In this document: positions 45,556-54,949 of the stretch, in pieces
Numbering within the stretch: the first letter of the stretch is position 1
Layout of the letters: each line of letters opens with the position of its first letter
NCBI RefSeq assembly: GCF_025273675.1
Contig: NZ_CP045809.1
Location: 620,001 to 684,000, forward strand
DNA: 64,000 bases
Reading direction: 5' to 3'
Source of the DNA: Gordonia pseudamarae
GTDB lineage: Bacteria; Actinomycetota; Actinomycetes; Mycobacteriales; Mycobacteriaceae
The notes under the pieces: generated by a model
What the model saw: the letters and a program-made list of their open reading frames with translations, nothing else
Databases searched by the model: none
Told to the model about the DNA's origin: nothing
Program-made: the position numbers and the translations under genes

Positions 45556-46164
45556 CTAGCGGGCCTGCAGGCTGCGCAGCGTGTACGTCAGGTAGCTGTC
45601 GGCGGATTCGGTGCGCAGCTGATCGGCGTCGATGGTGACCGCGAGCAGTCCGTACACGCCGAGCAGGAAGAACACCGCGCTGTGATAGGGATCGACGACG
45701 ATCTCGGCCTCGCCCCGGCGTTGCGCGGACTCGATGAGTTCCACGACCAGCGTGATCACCTTGTGCTCGCGCCACTGCTCACTCACCGGACGGTTGGGTG
45801 AGAAGCGCAGCGCCACCAGGTCTTTGAACAGGTGCTTGCCCAGGCGGATCTCGATGTCGGCGATGAGTTCGATGGTCTTGGCCAGTGCCTCGGCCAGCCC
45901 GGGGCCGGTGGCGAGGTAGTCGCCGAGCTCGGCGGCGATGAGGTCTTCCTGCCGCGCCTCGATGTCCACCAGGGCGTGTTCCTTGGTGGGGAAGTGGAAG
46001 TAGAAGGTGCCCCGGGCGACGCCCACCTCGCCGACGATGGCGTTGAGGTCGGCGCCGGCGATGCCCTTGCGCCCGTACTCCGCGGTCGCGGCGTCGAGCA
46101 GCCGCTGGCGTGTTTCGAGGCGCTGTGCCTCACGCCCGGTGGGCGCGCCCTTGGTTGTGCTCAT
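45556..46164 (-). CDS. TetR-family transcriptional regulator
   Basis: Regulator of 202 aa with a TetR helix-turn-helix at about residues 38-60 (VGEVGVARGTFYFHFPTKEHAL). GAGGG lies about 7 nt before the ATG. It lies directly upstream of, and in the same direction as, the microprotein/VWA/MoxR/membrane operon (76-nt gap), so it probably controls that operon. Two adjacent palindromes precede it. Confidence 0.9.
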   Translation of the reverse strand: MSTTKGAPTGREAQRLETRQRLLDAATAEYGRKGIAGADLNAIVGEVGVARGTFYFHFPTKEHALVDIEARQEDLIAAELGDYLATGPGLAEALAKTIELIADIEIRLGKHLFKDLVALRFSPNRPVSEQWREHKVITLVVELIESAQRRGEAEIVVDPYHSAVFFLLGVYGLLAVTIDADQLRTESADSYLTYTLRSLQAR

Positions 46165-46209
46165 CTTGTGTCCCTCGCAATGTAACCGGCATCACTACTG
46201 CCGAGATAC

Positions 46210-46234
46210 TGACAGATGTCACTGACGACTGTCA
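46210..46234. promoter_or_regulatory. Tandem operator of the TetR gene at 45556
   Basis: Two adjacent palindromes, TGACAGATGTCA (46210-46221) and TGACGACTGTCA (46223-46234), lie 46-70 nt before the TetR ATG. The sequence differs from the ACnGTAAG operator, implying a separate circuit and probable autoregulation. Confidence 0.55.
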
Positions 46235-46332
46235 ATAGAGCGGGGGCTGTTACTGCCGTTGTCGGCCTGGGTATCCCGCTGCCACCGTCGTTGCCTGTCG
46301 GCATCTCGTCACGGGCGGCCGGTCAAGACCAG

Positions 46333-46369
46333 GCGTGCAAATCTAAAAACTCATGTTAGATTTGCACGC
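46333..46369. promoter_or_regulatory. Perfect 14-bp inverted repeat abutting the DUF4143 start
   Basis: GCGTGCAAATCTAA (46333-46346) and TTAGATTTGCACGC (46356-46369) are exact inverted repeats with a 9-nt spacer. The right arm ends at the base before the ATG at 46370. It replaces the ribosome-binding site region, so it could be an operator or an RNA hairpin controlling translation. Confidence 0.75.
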
Positions 46370-47545
46370 ATGATCGCTCGCGTGGTTGCTGCGGAGCTGC
46401 AACGACGTCTGTCTGCAACGTCCGCTGTGGTGCTGCTCGGACCACGGCAGATCGGTAAGACGACGCTGGCCCGGGGTCTGGCTGAGGGCTGGCCGTCCGG
46501 CGCAACCTACCTCGATCTTGAGCGACCGGCAGATGTGCGTCGACTCTCGGATGCCGATGCCTACCTGCGCGGCCAGTCCCCGCGGCTGGTAGTGCTCGAT
46601 GAGGTGCAGCGGCTCCCCGCGATTACGGAAACTCTTCGCGGAGTCATCGACGACAACAGGCGAGCAGGCTTTCGTAACGGCCAGTTCCTCTTGCTGGGTT
46701 CGGCGTCCTTGGATCTGATGAAACTGTCCTCGGAGAGCCTGGCCGGCCGAATCTCGTTTCTGGAGCTGTCCGGTGTCAACATCGACGAGGCCATATCTGC
46801 GGGCATCGACGGCGATGATCGCTGGGTGCGAGGAGGTTTCCCGGACGCTCTCCTGGCGTCGGACGAGGACTCCTTGCGCTGGCGACAGGACCTGATCCGG
46901 TCGTATCTGGAACGTGATATCCCGATGTTCGCTCCGCGTATCCCTGCGGAGACGCTGCGTCGGCTGTGGACTATGCTCGCCCATTCCTCCGGTGGCCAGT
47001 TGAATGCGTCGAAACTGGCGGCGGGGTTGGGCGTGACCGGTCCGACCGTCACCCGGTACATAGATCTGCTCGTCGACCTCGCGCTCGTGCGATCACTCCG
47101 TGCCTGGCATGCGAACGTCGGAAAACGCGTCACCAAGGCGCCGAAGGTTCATGTACGTGACTCCGGTTTGCTCCATGCGCTCCTCGACATCGACTCCCTC
47201 AATACGCTTCTCGGGCATCCGGCAGCCGGAGCGAGCTACGAGAGCTTCGCGGTCGAGTGCATCATCGACGCTGTCGGCGATCGATGGCAGCCCTATCACT
47301 ACCGGACCGCGCGCGGTGACGAACTCGATCTGGTCCTGGTTCGCGGCGGGCGCCCGCAGATCGCTGTCGAGGTGAAACGCTCCACAGCGCCCCATGTTTC
47401 GGCGGGGTTCCACCGTGCGGCAGATGACCTCGCGATTGATGAACGTTATGTCGTCTATCCCGGCGACGACACGTACCCGATGAGCGGTTGCACGGTCATC
47501 GGGCTCGAGCTGTTGGTCCCCGCTCTGCGGCAGTGGCAGCGATGA
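46370..47545 (+). CDS. P-loop ATPase with DUF4143 domain
   Basis: Protein of 391 aa: Walker A GPRQIGKTT (24-32), Walker B LVVLDEVQ (73-80), an arginine-rich AAA-like core, a winged-helix region (LGVTGPTVTRYIDLL), and a C-terminal DUF4143 part with a nuclease-like GDELDLVL...AVEVKRS pattern. Members are widespread, horizontally mobile and of unknown function. Base composition is visibly more A+T-rich than the flanking lipid genes. Start 46370 rather than 46259, since the frame upstream runs through the inverted repeat. Confidence 0.88.
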   Translation: MIARVVAAELQRRLSATSAVVLLGPRQIGKTTLARGLAEGWPSGATYLDLERPADVRRLSDADAYLRGQSPRLVVLDEVQRLPAITETLRGVIDDNRRAGFRNGQFLLLGSASLDLMKLSSESLAGRISFLELSGVNIDEAISAGIDGDDRWVRGGFPDALLASDEDSLRWRQDLIRSYLERDIPMFAPRIPAETLRRLWTMLAHSSGGQLNASKLAAGLGVTGPTVTRYIDLLVDLALVRSLRAWHANVGKRVTKAPKVHVRDSGLLHALLDIDSLNTLLGHPAAGASYESFAVECIIDAVGDRWQPYHYRTARGDELDLVLVRGGRPQIAVEVKRSTAPHVSAGFHRAADDLAIDERYVVYPGDDTYPMSGCTVIGLELLVPALRQWQR

Positions 47546-47669
47546 CCTAGCGGAAGCGGAGGATAGCCCACCTCGTCGGTTGTTCCTCTGTTGTACCAGA
47601 GTGCTTGACGTTCCGTCGGCGAGCGTGCACTATTGGCTGGGTACAACGCTGGAACAACCAGGAGGCCCC

Positions 47670-49973
47670 ATGAAATTCTACAAGTCAAGCAAGAGTCGCA
47701 GCCAGGGTCGGGGGTCGTGGTCGGTGATCTTCCGTCACCCGGCCCGAATTGACGTGAGTACAGGGAAGGCCGGGCGACGTGTCCGCCGTGGGCTTGGAAC
47801 GAGCAACGACGTCGATGCAGACCGGATGGTGGATCAGCTGAACCAAATCCTGAGTACGCCCGAATTGTGGGAGGCCACTGCCCGAACCACCGCGCTCGGG
47901 CGGTTTGACGAGCGAGTGGTCGAAATCTTCTATGACGGTCTTGAGTCGACTGAGGTCGACTTCGCGAAGCTCCGGGATCAGGTGCTTCCATTGCCGGGTG
48001 AATCGGATGGCTACCGCACGGTTCTGCTCCTGGGCACGACCGGCGCAGGTAAGACAACGGTGGTGCGTCAGATTCTGGGCACGGACCCGGACGCCGAGCG
48101 CTTCCCGTCGACGTCGACGGCGAAGACGACGGTTGCCGATACGGAACTGATTACGACCGACGCTGAGGAGTATCGGGCGGTGGTCACCTTTGTGCCGCGA
48201 GACGAGGTGGTCGATTATCTCGTCGAGAACGTGTCCGCCGCCGCTCGCGCCGCGTATCGCGGAGAACCTGATGAAAAGATCCGGCGGTATCTGCTGGACC
48301 ATGTCAATCAGCGGTATCGGTTCAGCTATGTACTGGGGCGCGGTGCTTCGCCAGTCGAGGATCTCGACCTAGCTGATGTTGATGACGATGACGATGACGA
48401 TGACATCGATGACATCAACCCGGCTGAGTACGGCGCCGTGGATCTGGCGGTCACAAACGATGTCGTGGCGGAAGCTGTAGCGGCCGTCAAGGCTGTTGTT
48501 GCACGGTACGTAGGTGAGGCTGAGAAGCTGCTCGATGTCTCAGGTGGTCTGCAGGTTCTGGCGGATTCCGTTGAAGAGGAAAGTCAGGACGATGAACGAG
48601 TGGCGGCAGAGCTCATTGAGGAGGAGTTGGATAGAGAGTTGCGTCAGTCCGATGAGTTTCACACAATCGTTGACTTGCTCGTCGATGAGATTGAGAAGCG
48701 ATTCGCCGCATTGGACGTCGGCAACTTGCAGCGAAGCCGTCAGGGGTGGCCGTCAACGTGGTCGTGGGAGTCCACCGATCGTGGTTCGTTCATCAAGGCG
48801 GTAACGAGGTTCTCCAGTAACTATGCGCCCCTGTTTGGGCGACTGCTGACTCCACTCGTGAACGGGATTCGAGTGGAAGGGCCATTCCGGCCGAGCTGGT
48901 CATCGGACCCGGTAAGGCTAGTCCTCGTCGATGGCGAAGGTTTGGGTCACACCCCGAAGTCGGTTGCAACCCTTTCTACACACGTGGCAACCCAGTTGCA
49001 GGCGGTTGACGCGGTACTACTCGTTGACAATGCCGCGCAACCGATGCAGGCCGCTTCTGTCGCGGCCTTGAAAGGTATCGCGGTTTCGGGGAATGCCAGC
49101 AAACTGCACACGATATTCACCCACTTCGATCAGGTCAAGGGTGACAACCTACCGACGTTCAGCGAGCGTGAGCAACATGTGATGGCCTCGGTCGAGAATG
49201 TGTTGAGTTCTATTGGCGACGAGTTAGGTCCACCTGCCGAACGTATTCTTCGCCGGAGACTCAACGAGGCCCGATACTTTGTCGGAGGGATACACGAGCA
49301 GCTCCGTGTAGGAAAGAAGGCCAGCCGACGATCTATTGAGCAGATAAATGAACTGCTCAAGGTGCTGGAACGTCCGGCAGGTTCAACAGAAAGTGGACCG
49401 AGCCGCCCGGTGTTCGAGTCGGCTGATCTTCCGCTCGCCGTCACAGCCGCAGCGCGGAGTTTCCACAGCCGATGGCGTGGCCTTCTGGGTCTCGAGTACA
49501 ATTCCGAGGCTCCGAAGGAGCACTGGACCCGTGTGAAAGCGCTGAGTCGGCGACTGGCTGAAGGATGGGACGATGAGTACGACAATCTCAAACCCGTCGC
49601 GGAACTGAGATATCAACTCGAGGCGCAGATCTACCTACTGCTGCAGCGGCCTAAACGCTGGTCAAACGGCGAACCTGAAGAGGAAGAGAAGCAAGTCACG
49701 CTGGAAATTCTGTCCAGTGCGGTAACCATTCACCTCGTTGAACTGACGCAGCGGCGCCTGCGTGATGAGGTACGAGCCGGATGGCAGCAGGCATATTTGC
49801 AGAGCGGTTCTGGATCGACATTCGCACGGGCCAGGATTATTGAGCGTGACGTCTTTGACCGGGGCGCACCGATCCCGTCGGTCAGTGTTTCGCCTGATCA
49901 GAATCGTTTCCTTCGCGACGTCGTCGACATAGTAGTGACCGTGGTCAAGGAGTTCGGTGGTGGTTTCGAGTGA
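47670..49973 (+). CDS. Large P-loop GTPase-like protein, unknown function
   Basis: Protein of 767 aa. P-loop GTTGAGKT (122-129), a Thr-rich switch-I-like stretch (147-161), DxxG as DGEG (421-424) and a possible base-recognition segment THFDQVKGD (484-492) suggest a dynamin-like or septin-like GTPase with a long insert between switch I and DxxG. The first ~65 residues are basic and recall an integrase arm-binding domain (uncertain). An Asp run (237-249) lies in the insert. ATG 47670 has GGAGG 5 nt upstream. Codon use is more A+T-rich than the surroundings; likely acquired. A phage-defence role is possible but unsupported. Confidence 0.8.
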   Translation: MKFYKSSKSRSQGRGSWSVIFRHPARIDVSTGKAGRRVRRGLGTSNDVDADRMVDQLNQILSTPELWEATARTTALGRFDERVVEIFYDGLESTEVDFAKLRDQVLPLPGESDGYRTVLLLGTTGAGKTTVVRQILGTDPDAERFPSTSTAKTTVADTELITTDAEEYRAVVTFVPRDEVVDYLVENVSAAARAAYRGEPDEKIRRYLLDHVNQRYRFSYVLGRGASPVEDLDLADVDDDDDDDDIDDINPAEYGAVDLAVTNDVVAEAVAAVKAVVARYVGEAEKLLDVSGGLQVLADSVEEESQDDERVAAELIEEELDRELRQSDEFHTIVDLLVDEIEKRFAALDVGNLQRSRQGWPSTWSWESTDRGSFIKAVTRFSSNYAPLFGRLLTPLVNGIRVEGPFRPSWSSDPVRLVLVDGEGLGHTPKSVATLSTHVATQLQAVDAVLLVDNAAQPMQAASVAALKGIAVSGNASKLHTIFTHFDQVKGDNLPTFSEREQHVMASVENVLSSIGDELGPPAERILRRRLNEARYFVGGIHEQLRVGKKASRRSIEQINELLKVLERPAGSTESGPSRPVFESADLPLAVTAAARSFHSRWRGLLGLEYNSEAPKEHWTRVKALSRRLAEGWDDEYDNLKPVAELRYQLEAQIYLLLQRPKRWSNGEPEEEEKQVTLEILSSAVTIHLVELTQRRLRDEVRAGWQQAYLQSGSGSTFARARIIERDVFDRGAPIPSVSVSPDQNRFLRDVVDIVVTVVKEFGGGFE
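48381..48404. repeat. GATGAC hexanucleotide repeat
   Basis: Four perfect in-frame GATGAC copies encode an Asp run in the GTPase-like protein, followed by another GATGAC after one intervening codon. Confidence 0.9.
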
Positions 49974-49997
49974 ACTCGGAAACGACAGCTGTCTGAT

Positions 49998-50044
49998 CTG
50001 AGTTTGCTGGTAGTCCCGGATTCCGGGACTACCAGCAAACTCAG
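49998..50044. terminator. Perfect 23-bp palindromic bidirectional terminator
   Basis: Arms 49998-50020 and 50022-50044 are exact reverse complements with a single central base, followed by a T-run (tttt at 50048-50051). Lies between the convergent GTPase and acyl-CoA synthetase genes and marks the right edge of the accessory insert. Confidence 0.85.
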
Positions 50045-50070
50045 ACCTTTTCGGCGGGCCGGTGATACTC

Positions 50071-51723
50071 CTACTCGGCGGCGATGAGGAGGTCGCGGAG
50101 GTCGTTGGCGAGCACCTTGCCGGTGCCGCCGCGGGGGATCTCGTCGGCGGAGGACACGACCAGCCACACCGACGGGACCTTGAAGGAACTGAGCAGGTTC
50201 TTGGCGCTCGACCGCAGTGACTCGGGGGTGACGCCGCTCGTCGATACCACGGCGGCACCGACGCGGGGGCCGTTGGGGCCGGGCACGCTGGTCACGAAGG
50301 CGGCGTCGACACCGTCGATGGCGCGCAGCGCGGCCTGCACCTCGCTGGGGTATACGGTGGCGCCGCTGACCTTGAACATGTCGTCGGAACGGCCCAGGTA
50401 GAACAGGAAACCGTCGTCGTCGAACTGGCCGAGGTCGCCAGTGGGATAGAAGCCGTCGGCGGTGAACACGTCCTCACGGGTGCGGCCACAGATCCCTTGC
50501 AGGATGCGCCTGCCGCGCAACTGGATCTCACCCGGCTCGCCCGGTCCGAGTGGCGTCCCGGTGACCTTGTCGGCGATCCGCACCTCGATCCCGGGGAACG
50601 GTTTTCCGCAGCTGCCCCGCGCCGACTCGGGCATGTTGAGATCGGCGCGATAGCCGCAGTACGGGCCGAAGGACTCGGTCATACCGAAGATATTGGCGCG
50701 GGTGCCCGGGGCCGGACGCAGTTCCGGCGGCAACAGCGCGGGCAGGCTGCCATCGGCGATCGACGACAGGTCCGCCCCCGTTTCGGCGGCGAGCGCGGCC
50801 ACCGACACCGCCTGGTCGGGCCACCCGCGGAACAATGTAATCCGTTCGGAGACAATCAGGTTCAGTGTCGACTCGGCGGTCGGCATCTCCTCGGTGACCA
50901 GCGTGGCCCCGGCCGACAGTGCCGACAGTATACCGGCGCCGAATCCGCCGACCCAGAAGAACGGCATCGGCAGATACAGTCGGCTGTCCGGGCCCACCCG
51001 GCGCGCCTCCTGGCCGGACTGCACCGCGAACAGGGCGCTCTCGTGGGAGTGGTTGACGCCCTTGGGGGTGCCGCTGCTGCCGGAGGTGAAGATGGTGACC
51101 AGGTGGTCGGCGGGGGTCACCGCCGCACCCAGTGCATCGACGACCGGGGCGAGCCGAGTGGCGGGGGATTCCCCGGCCTCGGTGGCCACGGGATGCGCCG
51201 CGGCGAACAGTTCGTCGGGGGTCCACGCCGAGCGCAGTGCCGGCAGCTCGGGTTCCAGAAGCCGCTCGCCGCCCGTCGGAAGCGATTCCCGGTCCAGCCA
51301 TTCGGCCAGCGCGTCGAGGTACCGGTGACCGCGGAACTCCTCGACCGTGATCAGCACCTCTACGCGGGCGGTGGCCAGCTGGGCGTGTAACTCACGTGCC
51401 TTGAGCAGGGTGCTCAGCGGTACCAGCACCGCGCCGATCCGGGTCAGTGCCAGCGAGAGCTGCACCCAGCGAGCCGAATTGGGCATCAGGAGAGAGACCC
51501 GGGTACCGATCCCGATTCCCGCGTCCACCAGTACCGCGGCCAACTCGAGTGTGCTGGTGTCGAGCCTGCGGTAGGTGAGCCGCTCACCCGGATCGATGAC
51601 GGCCTCCTTGCCCGAAAACTGTTTGGCCGCATCACGGATCAGCGCGTCGACGGTCAGCTTTCGCGCGGTTCTCCTCACTGCTCGCGGTGCGGTCGATGCA
51701 CGAGGCGCTGTCGGGGCATTCAT
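50071..51723 (-). CDS. fadD: Acyl-CoA synthetase / AMP-dependent ligase
   Basis: ANL-superfamily ligase of 550 aa with FTSGSSGTPKG, adenylate motif FGMTESFGPY, hinge GRSDDMFKVSG and catalytic lysine in GGTGKVL. It would activate a carboxylic acid as the acyl-CoA. ATG overlaps the stop of the next ligase upstream (ATGA). Last gene of a five-gene minus-strand operon (three crotonases, two ligases). Confidence 0.92.
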   Translation of the reverse strand: MNAPTAPRASTAPRAVRRTARKLTVDALIRDAAKQFSGKEAVIDPGERLTYRRLDTSTLELAAVLVDAGIGIGTRVSLLMPNSARWVQLSLALTRIGAVLVPLSTLLKARELHAQLATARVEVLITVEEFRGHRYLDALAEWLDRESLPTGGERLLEPELPALRSAWTPDELFAAAHPVATEAGESPATRLAPVVDALGAAVTPADHLVTIFTSGSSGTPKGVNHSHESALFAVQSGQEARRVGPDSRLYLPMPFFWVGGFGAGILSALSAGATLVTEEMPTAESTLNLIVSERITLFRGWPDQAVSVAALAAETGADLSSIADGSLPALLPPELRPAPGTRANIFGMTESFGPYCGYRADLNMPESARGSCGKPFPGIEVRIADKVTGTPLGPGEPGEIQLRGRRILQGICGRTREDVFTADGFYPTGDLGQFDDDGFLFYLGRSDDMFKVSGATVYPSEVQAALRAIDGVDAAFVTSVPGPNGPRVGAAVVSTSGVTPESLRSSAKNLLSSFKVPSVWLVVSSADEIPRGGTGKVLANDLRDLLIAAE

Positions 51724-53276
51724 CGCGCCGCTCCTGCGAGTTGATCGCGGACCGCCCGTAGATCGGCCTTTCCGGAGGGGGTACGCGGGATGGTGTCGAC
51801 GATGACCAGTTCGGTGGGCACCTCGTACCGGGCCAGTCTGCCACCGAGATGGGCGAGGATCTCCTCGCTGGTGGCGGTGGCGCCGGGCCGCAGTTCGACG
51901 ACGGCGGCCGGCGTTTCACCCAGTCGTTCGTCAGGGCGCCCCACCACCGAAGCGCCGGCGACGGCCGGATGCGATTCGATGGCGTCGCGCACGACGTCGG
52001 GGATCACCTTGAAGCCGCCGCGGATGATGGCCTGATCGGCGCGTCCCAGAATCCATAGAAAGCCGTCGGCGTCGAGCTTTCCGAGGTCGGTGGTGCGAAT
52101 CCAGTCCACGTCCGGGCCGAGCTGGCCCGGTTTGACCTCCAGCAGGCCCGATTCGCCGGGTCTCAGGACAGTGCCGTTCTCGTCGACCACCCGCAACTGC
52201 GCACCCCCGGAGGCCCGGCCGACGCTGCCGCGCTTGTCGGCCCAGTACCTCTTGTGGTCGGCCAACGACCAACCCGCCACACCGCCACCGAATTCGGTTG
52301 CGGCATAGGAGGTGAGCACGGGAATGCCGAACTTGTCGGTGAACGCCTCCGAATCCTCCACCGACAGGGGGGCGGTTCCGCTGGTCACCACCTTGACGCT
52401 CGCCAGATCGTCGCGGGTGAGATCGGAATGCAGCACCATCCGCACCGCCGTCGGCACCAGCGACACGGCCTTCGGCCGGTGGGTGCGCACCGCGCGCGCC
52501 CACTCGTCGAGGTCGAACCGGCCGAGCAGGGCGAACGGTCGGGCCGCCACGATGCACTGCAGGATGCGGTAGATGCCGCCGATGTGCACCAGCGGTGCGT
52601 TGACGATCGCCGCGCCGCTGCTGAGCTTGGTGGGTGTGTCGATCCGCTTGCCGGGCTCACCCAGCACGCTGTGCGCCAGCATGTCGTAGCCGAGTTCGAC
52701 CCGCTTGGGGGGGCCGGTGGTACCGCTGGTCAGCATGTGTACCGCCACCGGCGACGGCGCGTCCTCGGAAGTCGGCTTTGCCGAGGGCTTCTCGGTCGCC
52801 TCGGCGATCACCTCCGGCTCGGCCGGGATGGCGTCGAGCCGCACCACCGACGTCGACGCCGACCCGGCGACCAGCTTGTTCAGATCCGGCCCGGTGCCGA
52901 TGACCACCGGAAGCGCCAGTGCGGCGATGTCGTCGCGGGTCCGTTCGTCGCCGCGGGACGGATTGATCACCACCACGGTGCCACCGGCCAGCAGCACGCC
53001 GAGGAAAGCGGCCACATGTTCGGGGGTGTTGCGCAACAGGATTCCGGCACGCGGGGTGGGCTCGGGGTTGAGTCGGCCGACCAGGTCGGCGACTGATCGC
53101 GCCAGGGTGCCGAGCTGACCCCAGCTGGTCCAGGATCCGCCGAAGTCGATGGCACCGGCGTCGGGGTCGATCGCCAGGACCGACGCGATGTGGGCGGAGA
53201 GCGGGTGGCCCGGGCGAGCGGAGCGAGGGGGGATGTGGTCTGGGCGAGCGGAGCGACGGGGGACGTGGGGGTTCAT
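51720..53276 (-). CDS. fadD: Acyl-CoA synthetase / AMP-dependent ligase
   Basis: ANL-superfamily ligase of 518 aa with LTSGTTGPPKR, an unusual adenylate motif TSYAATEFGG, hinge GRADQAIIRGG and lysine in TPSGKAD. Compact N-terminus: the first ~25 residues are PRSARP-type repeats encoded by a duplicated gggcgagcggagcga DNA motif (53211-53268). ATG 53276 shares one base with the crotonase stop. A divergent partner to the adjacent ligase, so the two probably take different acids. Confidence 0.9.
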   Translation of the reverse strand: MNPHVPRRSARPDHIPPRSARPGHPLSAHIASVLAIDPDAGAIDFGGSWTSWGQLGTLARSVADLVGRLNPEPTPRAGILLRNTPEHVAAFLGVLLAGGTVVVINPSRGDERTRDDIAALALPVVIGTGPDLNKLVAGSASTSVVRLDAIPAEPEVIAEATEKPSAKPTSEDAPSPVAVHMLTSGTTGPPKRVELGYDMLAHSVLGEPGKRIDTPTKLSSGAAIVNAPLVHIGGIYRILQCIVAARPFALLGRFDLDEWARAVRTHRPKAVSLVPTAVRMVLHSDLTRDDLASVKVVTSGTAPLSVEDSEAFTDKFGIPVLTSYAATEFGGGVAGWSLADHKRYWADKRGSVGRASGGAQLRVVDENGTVLRPGESGLLEVKPGQLGPDVDWIRTTDLGKLDADGFLWILGRADQAIIRGGFKVIPDVVRDAIESHPAVAGASVVGRPDERLGETPAAVVELRPGATATSEEILAHLGGRLARYEVPTELVIVDTIPRTPSGKADLRAVRDQLAGAAR

Positions 53277-54088
53277 CAGCGGATCCTCGGTGGGGTTTTG
53301 GCCTGCGAGCCCAGCTCCTGCTGGTTCGCGAGCTCTTGCTTCGCAATCGGATTGCCCAGACGGGTGTAGATCAGCCCCTGATCCATCGCCGCCCGGTACG
53401 GCTTGTCCAGCGACTCCCAGATTGCCTTCACGGTGCCCTGGGTGGCGGTGGGAGGCTTGTTCGCGATGGTCGCGGCGATCTCGTGGGCACGTGACCACAG
53501 GTCCTCGCGGGTGGTGACCTCAGTGACCAGGCTGATCCGCAGCGCGGTCTCGGCACTGACCCGTTCGTCGTTGCCCAGCAACGCGATCCGTAGGCTCTCG
53601 GCCAGGCCCACCTTGCGCATCAGGCCCACCGGTTCGAGGGCGCACACCAATCCGGCGGTCACGTGCGAGTCGAAGAAGGTGGCTTCCTGTGAGCAGATCA
53701 CCACGTCGGCCTCGTTGATGAAGTACAGCGCGCCGGCGGTGCACATGCCCTGTACCGCGACCACGACCGGCTTCCACATCTTTTGCCATTTGGGGCTGAG
53801 CAACTCACCCGGATCCTCGTGGTTCCAGACGATCTCGGGCTGCCCGTACGACGACCGGACATCGAGTCCGGCGGAGAAGGCGCGGTCACCGGCGGCGCGC
53901 AGCACCACCGCGTGCACCCGGTCGTCCTCCTTGATCAGCGCCCACGCATCGCGCATCTCGTGGCACATCAACCGGTTGAAGGTGTTGAGCGCGTCGGGCC
54001 GGTTGAGGGTGATGGTGGCCACGTGCGCCTCGACGTCGACCTCGTAGAGGATCGTCTCGAACGACCCGGTCGCGCCGGCCGTCGTCAT
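53276..54088 (-). CDS. Enoyl-CoA hydratase/isomerase family protein (atypical)
   Basis: Crotonase-fold protein of 270 aa. Oxyanion-hole turns (FSAGLDVR, QGMCTAGALYF) are present, but the two hydratase glutamates seem absent: Tyr and Ser occupy the equivalent positions (GALYFINEAD, FFDSHVTAGLV). ATG 54088 overlaps the previous stop by 4 nt; 54100 is an alternative start. Confidence 0.84.
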   Translation of the reverse strand: MTTAGATGSFETILYEVDVEAHVATITLNRPDALNTFNRLMCHEMRDAWALIKEDDRVHAVVLRAAGDRAFSAGLDVRSSYGQPEIVWNHEDPGELLSPKWQKMWKPVVVAVQGMCTAGALYFINEADVVICSQEATFFDSHVTAGLVCALEPVGLMRKVGLAESLRIALLGNDERVSAETALRISLVTEVTTREDLWSRAHEIAATIANKPPTATQGTVKAIWESLDKPYRAAMDQGLIYTRLGNPIAKQELANQQELGSQAKTPPRIR

Positions 54089-54900
54089 CGTGCCTGCCAT
54101 GTCGGTGTGCGCTTCTCCACGAAGGCGCGTGGGCCTTCGAGGGCGTCCTCGGTGCGGGTGACGCGCTCGCGGAAGGACTCGGCCAGCAACTCGGCCTCGT
54201 GCATCGGCAGCCCGAGCGTCTTGTGAATGGCCAGCCGGGTACCTCGGACGGCAAGCGGTGCATTGGAGTTGACGATGTCGGCGATCTCCTTGGCGCGGGT
54301 GAGCAGATCGTCGTGCGGCACCACCTCGGTGACCAGACCCAGCTCGTAGGCGCGCGCGGCACCCATCCGCTCATGTTTGCCCATGATCGCCATCCGCAGC
54401 GCCACCGATCGCGGCAGCACCTTGGCCAGCCGCACCACCTCACGCCCGGCGACCAGGCCGATGCTCACGTGCGGGTCGAAGAACGTGGCCTTGTCCGAGC
54501 AGATGACGATGTCGCCGGTGGTGATCCAGTCCAGACCGGCACCGCAGCAGATTCCGTTGATGGCGGCGATGATCGGCTTGGCCATGGTCCGGAACGGCGG
54601 CGTGCCCTCCTGCGGGGCCTCCCACTGTTCGTACGTCGACAGGTAGGGGCGTTCGTTGACGACCTTGCCGTCGCCGGGGATCTCTTTGACATCGGCGCCG
54701 GTACAGAAGGCACGGCCATTGGCGGTGACGATGATCGTCCACACCGCATCGTCGTTCTCGGCGGCGTCGTAGGCGCGGCGCAACTCGGTGATCATGAATG
54801 GGCTCAACGCGTTCAGTGCTTCGGGGCGGTTCAGTGTGATGATCGCGGTGTGGCCTTCGACCTCGTAGACGATGGTGTCGAATGTCAAATCTGTGGACAT
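54085..54900 (-). CDS. Enoyl-CoA hydratase/isomerase family protein (atypical)
   Basis: Crotonase-fold protein of 271 aa. It has CTGADVKE, an INGICCGAGLDW turn with Asp at the first catalytic-Glu position, and FFDPHVSIGLV, which puts His at the second. The FDPHVSxGLV motif marks a non-canonical subgroup shared with the next crotonase downstream. Acyl-CoA chemistry of undefined type. Confidence 0.85.
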   Translation of the reverse strand: MSTDLTFDTIVYEVEGHTAIITLNRPEALNALSPFMITELRRAYDAAENDDAVWTIIVTANGRAFCTGADVKEIPGDGKVVNERPYLSTYEQWEAPQEGTPPFRTMAKPIIAAINGICCGAGLDWITTGDIVICSDKATFFDPHVSIGLVAGREVVRLAKVLPRSVALRMAIMGKHERMGAARAYELGLVTEVVPHDDLLTRAKEIADIVNSNAPLAVRGTRLAIHKTLGLPMHEAELLAESFRERVTRTEDALEGPRAFVEKRTPTWQAR

Positions 54901-54949
54901 CTGGGCTCTTTCGGTGAGATGGGGGACGAGGTACGAGAGGTCGGGGCTG

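Noticed and set aside
47670..47870. A phage integrase gene fused to the GTPase
   Set aside because: Only a vague resemblance to an arm-binding domain in the first 65 residues; no tyrosine-recombinase catalytic residues are present.
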